A stretch of 50,063 bases of DNA from Agrobacterium arsenijevicii (GCA_000949895.1 JWIT01000027.1:1-50063), one strand, 5' to 3'; shown: positions 1 to 9,591, counted from the stretch's first letter. Notes: generated by a model not told the origin, from the sequence alone. Made by a program: numbers and translations.

Positions 1-182
1 GCCCCGAAAGTAACAACCAAAGTGGCTCCAACCGCCGTTGAAAGGCGCACCACTTGATCGGGATTGTAAGCGAGATAACGCATGCGCGGATCAAGTCTGC
101 CCGCCGTTGGCGTGTCTTCAGCCCTCGCGCCAATCGCCGCAAAAAGTAAACATGCCAGAGTGAGAAATGCTTTTTTCGTCAT
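1..182 (-). CDS. virB9: VirB9, type IV secretion outer-membrane core subunit (5' part only)
   Basis: Only the first 60 codons lie in the window; the gene runs off the left edge. The reading starts at ATG 182-180 with a Sec signal peptide (MTKKAFLTLACLLFAAIGARA), and the mature part begins with a stretch typical of VirB9, including RLDPRMRYLAYNP. VirB9 forms the outer ring of the T4SS core with VirB7 and VirB10 and is disulfide-linked to lipoprotein VirB7. Its ATG overlaps the virB8 stop (ATGA), as expected in the tightly coupled virB operon. virB10 and virB11 should follow outside the window. Confidence 0.93.
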   Translation of the reverse strand, partial: MTKKAFLTLACLLFAAIGARAEDTPTAGRLDPRMRYLAYNPDQVVRLSTAVGATLVVTFG

Positions 183-892
183 GGTTCGCTGTGGCCTGCG
201 TTCGAAACGGTATCTTCCGATGTCTGGTAGGAGGTGACAACCAAGCCTCCTGGGTTGGTCAGTCTCAATCTGCCGGGCAAGCTGGTCACCTTTTCATAAC
301 GAACCGTAGCAGTCCAAGTGCTCGCCATCGGCATTTTGCCGTCAACGATGAGGGTTCGCTTATAGCGAATTTGCTGCACACCCGGAGTAACATCATTCGA
401 AGCGATGTGTTCGACCTCTAGCCTGCCGTGTTTGCCGAGGATGACTTGAGGCGAAGTTGGATTGGGATAATTGAAGAATTGCTGATAATTTTGGCGCACC
501 ATTGGGGCGCTGAAGTTCGAGACCAGGTCATAGGCGTACTGGGCGGTATCGGCATCATAGCTCTCGCGCAGCCGAACATACTCCCACAGTGAGGCGTTAA
601 CGACGGCCTCCTCTTGAGTTGCAGGCAATCGGGAGACGGACACCTCGCTGTCAACGGTGCCATCCGGCCGTATCCATAGATATACCGGCACAAGCCTGAT
701 CAGCGGCACCATGGTGGCAATTGTGAAGGCTTGCGCAACATTCCCCAAAACCGCGATGGTTGCGACAGCTGCAATGACCTTGGAGAGGCGCCGCGCTGAT
801 TTCGCACGCGCAGTTTGGAAAGCTTCCACTTCCTTGTAGTGCTCAGCCAGGGTTTCCCGCGCTACTAGCAAGGCGTATTCAGACCCCTTCAT
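179..892 (-). CDS. virB8: VirB8, inner-membrane T4SS assembly factor
   Basis: 237 residues from ATG 892; an upstream in-frame GTG at 901 is less likely because AGGTGG lies at the right distance from ATG 892. Topology is a short cytoplasmic N-terminus, one membrane segment at about residues 40-60, and a periplasmic domain with NYPNPTSPQ and the late basic/aromatic stretch typical of the VirB8 NTF2-like fold. VirB8 nucleates T4SS assembly and contacts VirB9 and VirB10. It overlaps the end of virB7 by 14 bases and touches virB9 by ATGA, so translation is probably coupled. Length matches the family. Confidence 0.95.
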   Translation of the reverse strand: MKGSEYALLVARETLAEHYKEVEAFQTARAKSARRLSKVIAAVATIAVLGNVAQAFTIATMVPLIRLVPVYLWIRPDGTVDSEVSVSRLPATQEEAVVNASLWEYVRLRESYDADTAQYAYDLVSNFSAPMVRQNYQQFFNYPNPTSPQVILGKHGRLEVEHIASNDVTPGVQQIRYKRTLIVDGKMPMASTWTATVRYEKVTSLPGRLRLTNPGGLVVTSYQTSEDTVSNAGHSEP

Positions 893-1046
893 GGCGACCA
901 CCTACGTTGCTGAGCTGAAGATCTGACGGCGTAGGCTGCCATCGCCCCACATTCAGCGGGAATATTGGGCCTTTGCAGCTCGCCAATTTATCGTTTGTCT
1001 GGCAGCCGCCTAAAGCGAGAGCCAGGCACAGCAGGCAATATTTCAT
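879..1046 (-). CDS. virB7: VirB7 lipoprotein
   Basis: 55 residues starting MKYCLLCLALALGGC: a lipoprotein signal with lipobox LGGC and lipidated Cys15, then a second cysteine (Cys24) at the position that forms the disulfide with VirB9. VirB7 anchors and stabilises VirB9 in the outer membrane. The gene lies 34 bases after virB6, and its 3' end overlaps virB8. Upstream in-frame codons extend a longer reading, but they overlap virB6; the lipoprotein start at 1046 is the usual VirB7 start. Confidence 0.93.
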   Translation of the reverse strand: MKYCLLCLALALGGCQTNDKLASCKGPIFPLNVGRWQPTPSDLQLSNVGGRHEGV

Positions 1047-1080
1047 AGAGTTCTCCACCGACGTGAATTTTTTGCGGGAC

Positions 1081-1968
1081 CTAACGACGCTCGACCTGAG
1101 CGAAGCGACGGTACAAGCTGTTGGCAGATTGGGTCGCGCCGCTCCAATAACTGCCTCCGATGTTGCCGGCGATTGCCGGCAAAGCGACAATGAGTGCGTC
1201 ACCAGTCAGAAAGAACATGTCGAGTTCGTAAAGACCAATGATCTTGGCCGCGGTCGTACCGGCAAGGGTGATTACACCAAGCATAAGCGTGAGTGCAGTC
1301 GCTTCGGTTAGGATGACTATTGTCGCCACGAGGTTTAGCAGGAGAAGTAGGAGACCATAGGTGATAAGTTGCCCGATCCACTTTGCCGCGATGTCGCGCG
1401 TGCGATCAAAGATATATCCCGTGAGGATCAAAGGGCCGATCGCCAGAAGCACTTTCGTGAGAATTCCGACGGCGTCGTAGATTCCGAAGGCAGACCAGAG
1501 CGTGCCATAAAAGACCCACTGAGCCCCCTGGAAAGCAAGGATGTCCTGGTCATTCATCGGGCCGATTTCAGATGCAATTCTCTGAAATGCAGCCTGGGTT
1601 AGGGCGAACATTGTATCGAGCTGAGCGGGAATGGTCTGCAGAGGCAGGCCGCTGCCACTAAACTGCTGAATAAAGTTTGGAATCGTCTCTTCAAAGACTG
1701 AAACCACATAGTCGTGGTAGTTGGCCTGCCCGACGACAAGGGCAACAACGACGGTGACCGTGATCACCCGAGTGATACCGCCGCGCGTGTCGATTTCGCC
1801 ACGCATGACCAGAATACCCTGAACGATAATCCAAAGAGTGACGCAGGCGACCAATGGCGCGCTCACCGCCTCTTGGATCGTCCCAAGCATTGTGTCCAGG
1901 CTTGTCGTAAAGGCTAGATCGAAGATCGTATGAATGGCCGTAAACGGCGCCGGGATCGTGAAATTCAT
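1081..1968 (-). CDS. virB6: VirB6, polytopic inner-membrane T4SS channel component
   Basis: 295 residues from ATG 1968 (MNFTIPAPFTAIHTIF). There are several strongly hydrophobic segments (for example LVACVTLWIIVQGILVM, VLLAIGPLILTGYIF, LITYGLLLLLLNLVATIVIL), in line with the five or so membrane spans of the TrbL/VirB6 family and its large central periplasmic loop. VirB6 contacts the T-DNA substrate during transfer and is needed for T-pilus assembly. A 100-base gap separates it from virB5. The frame stays open further upstream into virB5, but the start chosen gives the family's length. Confidence 0.93.
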   Translation of the reverse strand: MNFTIPAPFTAIHTIFDLAFTTSLDTMLGTIQEAVSAPLVACVTLWIIVQGILVMRGEIDTRGGITRVITVTVVVALVVGQANYHDYVVSVFEETIPNFIQQFSGSGLPLQTIPAQLDTMFALTQAAFQRIASEIGPMNDQDILAFQGAQWVFYGTLWSAFGIYDAVGILTKVLLAIGPLILTGYIFDRTRDIAAKWIGQLITYGLLLLLLNLVATIVILTEATALTLMLGVITLAGTTAAKIIGLYELDMFFLTGDALIVALPAIAGNIGGSYWSGATQSANSLYRRFAQVERR

Positions 1969-2068
1969 CGTTTGGACCTGACCTTGACTGGCTTGTCGCA
2001 GAATGTCGGATACAATGAACTCGCATCCTGAAATGTGCAGATGGGCGGCACGAATAAGTCGCCCAGTC

Positions 2069-2731
2069 TCAGGGGACGGCCCCAAAGATGACCGCAGTCT
2101 TTTGATGCTCCTTACGTTGAGCGGCCGCCTCTTCCGCCTCATGAAGGCCAGCCTGCGCGGTGGTCATCGTTAACAAGCTGGTCGCCTGTACATTTTGAAT
2201 CATTGCGTCATGGATCTGCTTGAGAAGCAAACCGTTGGTAACGGTTGCCTGCATGATATTGCGAGAGCGAGAAAGCTGTGTCGAGGTCTCGGCATTCGCT
2301 GTTAAGCGTTTGTCCATCGTCTCCAGGTTGTCAGCCGCAATGCCCGCGCTATTTGCGGAACCGGTGATCTGCGATCGCAACAGATCCGCTTCAGCGTCGC
2401 CACCAACTACGGCGCGATCTGTATCGGTGGTGATCGCACGTGCCGTGGTCGACATTGGCATTCGCGGCGAAAACATTTCCGTGTCCAAGTCCCTGGTCGA
2501 GGGATACTGATTTTTTTGGTTGAGCGAAGTTAGTAGGCCGGTGACGCCATAAGCCGAGGTTAACATCGCCACCATCGTTATGGTCTGTTCGAGATTTGCC
2601 GCAGTCTCGAGCGCCGTCGCCAGCGTCTCAGCTTCCGTCGCCGGATCGCTGACAACGAACTGCGCCCGCGCGGGCCCGACCGAAAGAAGGCTGACGGCCA
2701 TGGCCGCAGCAACAAGTTGCATGATCTTCAT
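2069..2731 (-). CDS. virB5: VirB5, minor T-pilus component
   Basis: 220 residues from ATG 2731. A Sec signal peptide (MKIMQLVAAAMAVSLLSVG, then PARAQ) leads into a mature, mostly helical polar protein, as in the VirB5/TraC pilus-tip adhesin family. VirB5 sits at the T-pilus tip and is thought to contact host cells. The start lies 17 bases downstream of virB4, preceded by a GGTGGGGA ribosome site. The longer open frame upstream overlaps virB4 and has no signal peptide, so it was rejected. Confidence 0.94.
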   Translation of the reverse strand: MKIMQLVAAAMAVSLLSVGPARAQFVVSDPATEAETLATALETAANLEQTITMVAMLTSAYGVTGLLTSLNQKNQYPSTRDLDTEMFSPRMPMSTTARAITTDTDRAVVGGDAEADLLRSQITGSANSAGIAADNLETMDKRLTANAETSTQLSRSRNIMQATVTNGLLLKQIHDAMIQNVQATSLLTMTTAQAGLHEAEEAAAQRKEHQKTAVIFGAVP

Positions 2732-2747
2732 AGTTCCCCACCTTTGA

Positions 2748-5117
2748 TCAATCTTTTGCCTCGTGGTAACGAGCCATAAATTCGCTGAGCCAGGCTGATG
2801 GGTTGTCCCCCTGTACTTTGCGAAGCTGATCCGCGAAGCGCACCGTGTTGGCGCGCCCCGAAAGTACGGCGACATATTCGCGCATTTCCCGCAGATCGAA
2901 TTCGCAGACGACGCTTCCGCTTTCTCGTTTAAGCAGAAACTTCCGGCTACCTACTGCCATGTCTTCACGGATCGCCTGAAATTCCTTTTCAGTACATTTC
3001 AGTCCATCGATGTAAGCCGATCGATCTGCCGTGGGTGAAGGATAGAAAATCTTCGTCATACATTGCGCGACGAGACTGGCGCCTAGCTGCGATTCCAGGA
3101 CATGCTCAGGTTGCTGCGTTGCCAGTATCAGCATCCCATTGTTTTTGCGGACAGTAAGCAGGAACTTGTCGACGACCGCCGCAAATTTAGGATTTAGCAA
3201 ATAGGCGCGAAACTCATCGCAACTCATCACAAACCGACGGCCGTCAACCATGGCTCCAATGCGGTGCAGAAGATATGCTGCGGCGGCAGCGCATACTTCC
3301 TCATATTCGAGAAGATGCGTCATGTCGAAACCAGTAATCGAAGGATCCAACTTTACTTCGTCGAGCTCGCCGTCGAACGCCCAGCCTAGTGCATTGCCAC
3401 GGCACCAGCGTTGGAGTCTCGCTCCCGCCCCTTCGGCGGGTCCATGCAACAAAAATTCGCGTAACCCCGCGATTGAGCGCATGTGGGGATCAAACGAGAG
3501 CTGCCGATGGATACCCCGCACCAGACGGCGATTTTCCTCGGGGGATATTCCTCCACGGCCATCGCTCTCAATGAGCGCCACGATCCATTCGCGCAGAAAA
3601 TCATGTGAAGCCGCTGTATTTTCCAGGCCACGCAATGGCGCCAATCCGCTCGGCGCTCCTCTACGGAGCGCCAAATATGTTCCCCCGGTGGCGCGAACCA
3701 GCAGCTCACTGCCGCGGTCCTTGTCGAAGAGGACAACCGCACCCGCGCGGTCGACCATGCTCTGCTCGAGCATCGCGAGGATAAAGGTCATGAGCGTCGT
3801 TTTACCCCTCCCGATGGGACCGAATATCGCCGTCATGCCGACATCGTGCTCGTGCGGGATGTAGTCGAAAGGGGTTCCACCATTGGTACGAAAGCGCGCA
3901 ATCGCGTTGCCCCAGTGACCTGAGCCGGATCCCTCGGGAAAATTCTCGAATGAGACTAAACCAGCGAAGTTGCGCGATGTGATCGCTCCCGGACGCGTGC
4001 GCCACTTATAGTTGCCTGGCAGCTGCGACCAATAAGCCGCCTCCATGCCGATGCCCTCTTGGACAACAACAGCTCCCGCATCCGCCAATCGCGTCCGGGC
4101 GCGGGCACCTCTATCTGCAAGACTATTGAGATCATTTGCATATATGCAAAGACTCAAATGATGCGCCCCCATAACGAATTCGTTGCTCGCTAGTGCGTCC
4201 TCCGCCTCGGATAATCTGCTGATTTGGGTGACGGCTTTGTCGCCAGAACTCAACATTTGGCTGGACTTGAGGCTGAGCTTCGAGTGGGCTTGCGAGCGAG
4301 TCAGAAACGAGAAGCTCTGCGTCAGAACAAGCGGAAAATCGAGAGACAGTAGCACGTTGAGCATACCCGGTCGCGTCGTTGCGGGGTATTCGCGAAACGA
4401 GTAAATAGATCCCACATAACTATCTTTTGGTGTTCGGATCTCGAGTCCCCGCTTGCCGCAAATAACTCGGTCGGTATAGATCGAGGCGCCGAGCGAACCG
4501 CTAACGACGGGAACCGGCGTGAATCGACCAGTCATTATCAGCCGCAGAGCTTCTCCAACCTCCGTAAAAAGCACATCTTGCTTCTCACGAATACCAAGAC
4601 GACGCAGGCCGTACGCTTCGAGAGCGCCAGCGACAAGATGCCAGAGATCTTCCAGGTTCCTGGTTTGATCTGTGAGATCGTTTTCTTTTTGTCTGTAGCG
4701 TTTGGTGAACCTTCTCCTCACTTTGCCAAGCGCGGCCCGGGGAGACACGATCAGCGTAAGGAAGTGGTCATTGCGAAGGAGTTTGCCGGAGAGAACGCGC
4801 TCCTCAAAAGCTTCGCTCAGACTGGCGGAAAAAGCGCTGCGGAAATGTCGCGCGGGTGACGGCGGCACATCGTCATGACGTACGAGGTGAGCATATATTG
4901 ACACATGATCATCAGCGATATTGCGCAAGAGCGTATTAAATGCACGGCAACGTGCATTGCGCATTTCGGCATCTTCGAGTTCGAAGGCCATGCCACTTAC
5001 GTGCGCCATCGTCATGATCGATCCATCTTCTAGAAGGACAATCTGGTCGCTGAGGTGCCCGACGTAGGGTAGATAGACCTCGCCAGACCTTTCGGTTGTG
5101 CCACTTGCTCCGAGCAT
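2748..5117 (-). CDS. virB4: VirB4, T4SS ATPase
   Basis: 789 residues, the standard VirB4 length. The N-terminal half carries the CagE/VirB4 domain. The C-terminal half is an AAA-like ATPase with Walker A FGPIGRGKTT (Lys439) and Walker B MSCDEFRAYL, plus a later LATQQPEHV motif. VirB4 powers pilin dislocation and substrate transfer at the inner membrane. Its ATG overlaps the virB3 stop (TAATG), a coupling repeated through virB1-B2-B3-B4. No defects are visible. Confidence 0.97.
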   Translation of the reverse strand: MLGASGTTERSGEVYLPYVGHLSDQIVLLEDGSIMTMAHVSGMAFELEDAEMRNARCRAFNTLLRNIADDHVSIYAHLVRHDDVPPSPARHFRSAFSASLSEAFEERVLSGKLLRNDHFLTLIVSPRAALGKVRRRFTKRYRQKENDLTDQTRNLEDLWHLVAGALEAYGLRRLGIREKQDVLFTEVGEALRLIMTGRFTPVPVVSGSLGASIYTDRVICGKRGLEIRTPKDSYVGSIYSFREYPATTRPGMLNVLLSLDFPLVLTQSFSFLTRSQAHSKLSLKSSQMLSSGDKAVTQISRLSEAEDALASNEFVMGAHHLSLCIYANDLNSLADRGARARTRLADAGAVVVQEGIGMEAAYWSQLPGNYKWRTRPGAITSRNFAGLVSFENFPEGSGSGHWGNAIARFRTNGGTPFDYIPHEHDVGMTAIFGPIGRGKTTLMTFILAMLEQSMVDRAGAVVLFDKDRGSELLVRATGGTYLALRRGAPSGLAPLRGLENTAASHDFLREWIVALIESDGRGGISPEENRRLVRGIHRQLSFDPHMRSIAGLREFLLHGPAEGAGARLQRWCRGNALGWAFDGELDEVKLDPSITGFDMTHLLEYEEVCAAAAAYLLHRIGAMVDGRRFVMSCDEFRAYLLNPKFAAVVDKFLLTVRKNNGMLILATQQPEHVLESQLGASLVAQCMTKIFYPSPTADRSAYIDGLKCTEKEFQAIREDMAVGSRKFLLKRESGSVVCEFDLREMREYVAVLSGRANTVRFADQLRKVQGDNPSAWLSEFMARYHEAKD

Positions 5118-5443
5118 TACGCCATTCCTCTCCCTCGCGCGGGAACCTTGATTGGATTTGGGCTAACGCTTGCGCCGCCCCAAATCAGACCATCAACGCT
5201 CCTTCCCGCCGTCTGCAAAAAAAGAAGAACGACGCTGGCCGCGTTATAGTCTCGTTCCACCACAAGCCGCGCTCCGAACCACAAGGGCACGAGAACGACT
5301 TCGTACAGCGGGTTCTGAACGATGACGATGACAAAGCCGGCAAACATCACGAGTAGCCCCGCCAACGTCAGCGGCACGCCAAGAAACAATGCGGGCCGTG
5401 TCGCCGCCAAGTAAAGGGTTGCTTCTTCCAGACGATCATTCAT
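5117..5443 (-). CDS. virB3: VirB3, inner-membrane T4SS protein
   Basis: 108 residues from ATG 5443 (MNDRLEEATLYLAATRPAL). One or two hydrophobic segments follow directly (LFLGVPLTLAGLLVMFAGFV) and then the NPLYEVVLVPLW stretch of the VirB3 family. VirB3 works with VirB4 and is needed for pilus biogenesis. Both ends overlap neighbours through TAATG junctions, which settles the start. The open frame extends upstream inside virB2, but that part is a shadow. Confidence 0.95.
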   Translation of the reverse strand: MNDRLEEATLYLAATRPALFLGVPLTLAGLLVMFAGFVIVIVQNPLYEVVLVPLWFGARLVVERDYNAASVVLLFLQTAGRSVDGLIWGGASVSPNPIKVPARGRGMA

Positions 5444-5808
5444 TAGCCACCTCCAGTCAGCGTTTTGCCCAGGAAGCTGGCTCCAAACATGATGACAATG
5501 CCGCCGACGACGCCGGCAACGAGACCGAGTGAAGCGCGACCGAACATCCAGGAGATTCCGATGGCCACGATGCCAAGAACAGCGAGTGACTGGCCGAACG
5601 GACCAAGGATAAACGTGCATATGTTGTTAACCATTGTGGCTGGGTCAGTGCCGCCACCTGCAGATTGGGCCGCGGCCGGCCCAGAGGAGAAAATGCTCCA
5701 CCCCATTGCACCGACCACGCTCGGCGCATAGCCGGATACCATGCGCATCACCGCGTTCGAGAGCGAGAGGCGATTCAGATGTACACGGTATCTTTCAAAG
5801 CATCGCAT
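5443..5808 (-). CDS. virB2: VirB2 pro-pilin, T-pilus major subunit
   Basis: 121 residues. A long leader ends at AAAQ, and Gln48 begins the mature 74-residue pilin that ends in Gly121 (GKTLTGGG); head-to-tail cyclisation of Q48 to G121 is known for this family. Two hydrophobic helices (SLAVLGIVAIGISWMFG and LVAGVVGGIVIMFGASFLG) flank a short basic loop. VirB2 is inserted in the inner membrane and polymerises into the T-pilus. Its start overlaps the virB1 stop by one base. Confidence 0.96.
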   Translation of the reverse strand: MRCFERYRVHLNRLSLSNAVMRMVSGYAPSVVGAMGWSIFSSGPAAAQSAGGGTDPATMVNNICTFILGPFGQSLAVLGIVAIGISWMFGRASLGLVAGVVGGIVIMFGASFLGKTLTGGG

Positions 5809-6545
5809 TATTGCGGACCTCCTTGATTTAAGTCGAACAAGAGTTGATCGTCGTCTTCGGATTTGCGGTTGTCCTCGTCTGGCGGCGGAGGCGGACCGGA
5901 TGATCCGCCAGCTCCGCCCTCCGGGGAACGACGCTTATATGCCCCCCAAACATCCCATGTTTCCTCGGATCCCGGCTTCTCACGATCATCTTTTGGACGC
6001 GCGGTTAACGAGGGGACGAGCTGTTGAGCGGCCGTTTCAACTTTTCGCACGTAGCCGTTCGCGAAGCCGTGCGTAAAATCACCGGTGTTATAGGCGGAGA
6101 TTGCCCGACGAAGCGACAATTGCTCGTCGTCAGCCGTGTTGCCGCCAGCGTAGCGGCTCCCAAGCAAGTTTGCGGCGACAGATAATGACGTGCAAGGTTG
6201 AAGGGCTCCGTCAGGTGTCAGACCGAGCACGGAAAAATTCCGGGAATTGATCTGCATGAGCCCAACATCCAGCGAATGCCGTGCTTCGAGACGGTCCATC
6301 ACGACTTGCGTTGCTTGAGCCTGGTTCTGCCAGTGAAGCGTTTCGCCGGTGGTATTGTCATGCACAGCAAGCGGATCAAAGCGACTTTCGACCTGAGCGA
6401 TCGCTGCAAGCGTAGATGGAGCAACGGATGGAGCGCATTCGCGTGCAAAATTATTGAACTCAGCAAATGAAAGTGGGGCAGCACCGCTCGACGGGCACGT
6501 GGAGGCCAGTAAGATAATCGACAGCGGCCCTGTTGCCTTCAACAT
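5808..6545 (-). CDS. virB1: VirB1, periplasmic lytic transglycosylase
   Basis: 245 residues from ATG 6545, chosen because it opens a signal peptide (MLKATGPLSIILLASTCPSS) and follows a GGGGAGATGGGG ribosome site; the frame stays open to 6605. The SLT domain shows LAAIAQVESRFDP (catalytic Glu), VGLMQINSRNF and AYNTGDF, all typical of goose-lysozyme-like transglycosylases. VirB1 opens peptidoglycan for T4SS assembly, and its cleaved C-terminal part (VirB1*) is secreted. The C-terminal region is Pro/Gly-rich and acidic. First gene of the virB operon. Confidence 0.96.
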   Translation of the reverse strand: MLKATGPLSIILLASTCPSSGAAPLSFAEFNNFARECAPSVAPSTLAAIAQVESRFDPLAVHDNTTGETLHWQNQAQATQVVMDRLEARHSLDVGLMQINSRNFSVLGLTPDGALQPCTSLSVAANLLGSRYAGGNTADDEQLSLRRAISAYNTGDFTHGFANGYVRKVETAAQQLVPSLTARPKDDREKPGSEETWDVWGAYKRRSPEGGAGGSSGPPPPPDEDNRKSEDDDQLLFDLNQGGPQ

Positions 6546-6665
6546 TCCCCATCTCCCCAAGCTCATAACCAACACAGCCACTTCGGTCGGAAGAAATGCT
6601 GTCATCTGATGTTCACGATTATCGGGAGGGTCGGTTACTCTAGGATTTTTGTTTTCTTCTTTTCG

Positions 6666-6677
6666 ATTTCATTTGAA
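6666..6677 (-). promoter_or_regulatory. vir box upstream of virB
   Basis: On the minus strand TTCAAATGAAAT agrees with the VirG-binding consensus TNCAATTGAAAY at 11 of 12 positions. It lies about 120 bases upstream of the virB1 start, in the expected place and orientation to drive the virB operon. Confidence 0.8.
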
Positions 6678-7089
6678 GCGAAAACGGCTTTCCATGCACT
6701 TAAGGGTGCGGCGACGAAAGATGGCTCTCTAAGACAACGGCGAGGATCTAGAATGCCGTCGAAGTGAAATTCCAGGGCGGAATGAACGGGGGATGGTTTC
6801 AATAAACTGTGGCACTTCGCAGGCTCCGATCAGGGTGTCGATCGCGCCATTTGCGTGGCGAGGGTATCCGCCTATGCCGACTATCCTATGTCCGACTTCA
6901 GCGAACATATGTCTTGTTCTTCGAAGACGGTATCGAAGACCTCCAGCAGATAATCGCCAACCTTCGGGTCTCAGAAGACGCACCGCCACAACCGACTGCC
7001 CAAAGCGATTGCGAGAAACCATAGCTATAGGCGCGCCGAACAGACGTGCTGATTACCCTGGTCGAGTCTCCTGAAAAACATCCTCAACT
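6678..7089. other. virB-virA intergenic region, no clear gene
   Basis: About 410 bases between the virB vir box and the virA stop. A 97-codon minus-strand open frame is present (6729-7022), but it has no ribosome site, no recognisable domain and an unnatural arginine-rich composition. I see no RNA gene or strong terminator. Confidence 0.5.
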
Positions 7090-9591
7090 CTAGGCTTTGA
7101 TCTTGGTACGAATCGCGTAGGCCATCGTCCTGGAGGATATAGGTTTGGGCAGAAAAAGCGCGGACGTCATGTCATCGCTGGAAAGTGACATTTTAAGATC
7201 ACTTCCTCCAATGATGATGGACGCCGTCTTGAAGGCTGCGTGCAAAGCAGTAGCACTCTGATTCTCGGGAAGAGACGATTGGTCAACTAGAACCAGATCG
7301 GCTTGCTTGCCTTTTGATATCCAATTGCAAAGGTCTGCACATGTCTTAAAGCCCACCGGCTCATAGCCCAGAGCGGCGATCTTGTCTTCGTACACCTCCC
7401 GCAAGACAGGATCTGGCTCAATCAATGCCACAATTTCTCCGTTGCCACGCGGTGTTTTACAGGGCCCAAAAAACGCGTCCGGGCTGACGGGCTTCTTCGA
7501 GGAAGGAGGTAGATAAATGTCGAAGCGCGTCCCTCGCCCTACGGCTGAAGTAACGTCAATATATCCTGCAAGCGCGCTGACATGACCGTGCACGGCAGCA
7601 AGACCTAGACCCGTGCCGCCGCTGCAAGAGCGTGTTGTAAAGAAAGGCTCAAAAATGTGGGGGAGCACAGTTTCGGCAATGCCTTCACCGTCGTCGCTGA
7701 CAGAAAGAAGAACATAGTCGCCAGCTGGCATAACACCATGCGCCAGTACTTTCTGTCGAGATACAAAAATTCGGCTAACGATGATGTCGATTTGACCATC
7801 GGCGGTAAACGCCTGGGAAGCGTTCTTGCAAAGATTCATCAGCATCTGCTGAACCTCTAGCGGGCTTCCTTCGACTACGCTCTTCTTGTCGTCAAACTTG
7901 AACTTCAGCTCGATGTTGCGCTGCAATGCAACACGCAATAAGGGAGCAATTTCCATTACGAGTTCGGAGACACTGAACGGCTTTGTCACGCGTTCTAGTT
8001 TTCGACTTAGAGTCAAGATCTGATCGATAATGAGCCTGGCTCTGTCACCCGACGAAATAATTTGGTCAATGTGTCTTCGGGTGACAGATGACCGACGCAG
8101 CATGTTTTGCGCCATTTCAGCGTACCCGAGGATTGCTCCCAAAATGTTGTTGAACTCATGCGCTATTCCACCAGCAAGTGTACCAACTGACTGAAGACGT
8201 TCCGCATGCTCTAATCGCCTCTCCAGAATATCGCATTCGGTCTGCTTACGCCGAACATCGATATAGTGGCAGAGGCAGGCGGTGGCGAGTTCAAGAAGCT
8301 GAACTTCGCCTGGACAAGATTTCAGACGATAGCCCTGGTAACCGAGGGAACAAATCGCTATCAGTTGATCCGTAGATTTGTGTGCCAGCAGCATAGAAAC
8401 GCCCGGAGTCTCCGGAGGAAGGCAGCTGACCTTTCGCGTCGACATGATGCGGAATACTGACGCACGCTCATCCGCTCTGGCAAGAGAAACCATCTCGCGT
8501 AGCGCGAGGTCCTCCCAGACGGGCTCAGGCAGCTTCGCAGCGAAACTTTCGACAGCCCACCTGTCACCATGGTCCACCAATGCTAGTGCACACGATTCCG
8601 CATTAAAGAAGCGTTGAATAATTCCAAGCGCAGCTTGCGCGGACGAATTGAGGGACGACGCTGTGGCCCCTCCCCCCTCGAAACAAACCCCAATCTCTTT
8701 GATTACCTCTTCGTAATCCAAACGCCGCGTTAACCAAGCCGTTTTCCGACGCAGCCTATAGACCAGTGAGATGATGTAGATGCAAAGGCCCACCGAAACG
8801 GAACCCAAGAAGATCCGTGCCCGCTGCTCCCTCACGCTTTGCAAGCTATAGGCCTCCAAACACTTGCGCTCCAATCTTTCGGCAATTTCAGCGGTGTCGG
8901 AGGTCTGAATCATGTTTACGGCATCGTTCACACGGGGCAAAAGCGACAAGATGACGCGACCCTCGCGTGCAAGTATACGGATAGGAACTTCAGCCCCACC
9001 GCTAGCTTTTTGGAGCATGTCGAGTTCGTGACTGATCTCCAACGAGAGTGCTGGGCTTGGCTGACGCACAAACTGCAGCATCAGGCTGCCCAATTCGTTC
9101 GAATTTTCGACCGTCTGATCCGTCGACGACATTTTGGGAAGAATACTAAGCGCGCGAGTGAAGCTGGCAAGCGAATCTTGCAGGAGCACGTTTTGCGCTC
9201 CGAAGGCTGCAACGGCCGCGTCGGTCGTATCCACAGACACCTTTAGCTTGTCGAGCAGTTGAGAGAAATCATTGCCGATCACAAGATGAGATTGTTTAAA
9301 TAGTCGCTTCAAATTTTCCAGGTTCTTCCGCAAAGCTCCCAACCTGGAGATAATGGGCCGGTAGTTCGCCACCACACCCGCTTCCGCGCGGAGTACATCC
9401 CGCTGCAGCGAAGCACTGTCGATGTTAATAGCTTGCAATTGGGTCAGGATCGACCGATTGGTTTCATTGTCCTGCCAAGACGTAATCGCCATCAAGGCAA
9501 AAATCATTGCAGCAACTACCAAGGCCAGGATAGACCAAGGCTTGGCGCCTGTCTTGAAATCTTGCCGAGACGGTGAATACCTTCCATTCAT
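7090..9591 (-). CDS. virA: VirA, hybrid sensor kinase for plant phenolics
   Basis: 833 residues from ATG 9591 (an in-frame GTG six bases upstream is not needed). Order: TM1 (about 19-38), periplasmic domain that senses sugars with ChvE, TM2 (about 260-280), phenolic-sensing linker, histidine kinase with GGIAHEFNNILGAI (phospho-acceptor His478), N box LMNLCKNASQAF, G boxes DDGEGI and GGTGLGLAAVHGH, then a C-terminal receiver with Asp770 in LVLVDQSS. The +4 offset from octopine VirA (His474/Asp766) is consistent. It phosphorylates VirG, which is not in the window. A vir box upstream implies autoregulation. Confidence 0.97.
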   Translation of the reverse strand: MNGRYSPSRQDFKTGAKPWSILALVVAAMIFALMAITSWQDNETNRSILTQLQAINIDSASLQRDVLRAEAGVVANYRPIISRLGALRKNLENLKRLFKQSHLVIGNDFSQLLDKLKVSVDTTDAAVAAFGAQNVLLQDSLASFTRALSILPKMSSTDQTVENSNELGSLMLQFVRQPSPALSLEISHELDMLQKASGGAEVPIRILAREGRVILSLLPRVNDAVNMIQTSDTAEIAERLERKCLEAYSLQSVREQRARIFLGSVSVGLCIYIISLVYRLRRKTAWLTRRLDYEEVIKEIGVCFEGGGATASSLNSSAQAALGIIQRFFNAESCALALVDHGDRWAVESFAAKLPEPVWEDLALREMVSLARADERASVFRIMSTRKVSCLPPETPGVSMLLAHKSTDQLIAICSLGYQGYRLKSCPGEVQLLELATACLCHYIDVRRKQTECDILERRLEHAERLQSVGTLAGGIAHEFNNILGAILGYAEMAQNMLRRSSVTRRHIDQIISSGDRARLIIDQILTLSRKLERVTKPFSVSELVMEIAPLLRVALQRNIELKFKFDDKKSVVEGSPLEVQQMLMNLCKNASQAFTADGQIDIIVSRIFVSRQKVLAHGVMPAGDYVLLSVSDDGEGIAETVLPHIFEPFFTTRSCSGGTGLGLAAVHGHVSALAGYIDVTSAVGRGTRFDIYLPPSSKKPVSPDAFFGPCKTPRGNGEIVALIEPDPVLREVYEDKIAALGYEPVGFKTCADLCNWISKGKQADLVLVDQSSLPENQSATALHAAFKTASIIIGGSDLKMSLSSDDMTSALFLPKPISSRTMAYAIRTKIKA

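Noticed and set aside
3250..3864. 204-codon plus-strand frame inside virB4
   Set aside because: It is antisense to an intact, well-motifed virB4 and has a composition typical of antisense frames.
6729..7022. 97-codon frame between virB and virA, first thought a response-regulator remnant
   Set aside because: No receiver motif could be confirmed in any frame.
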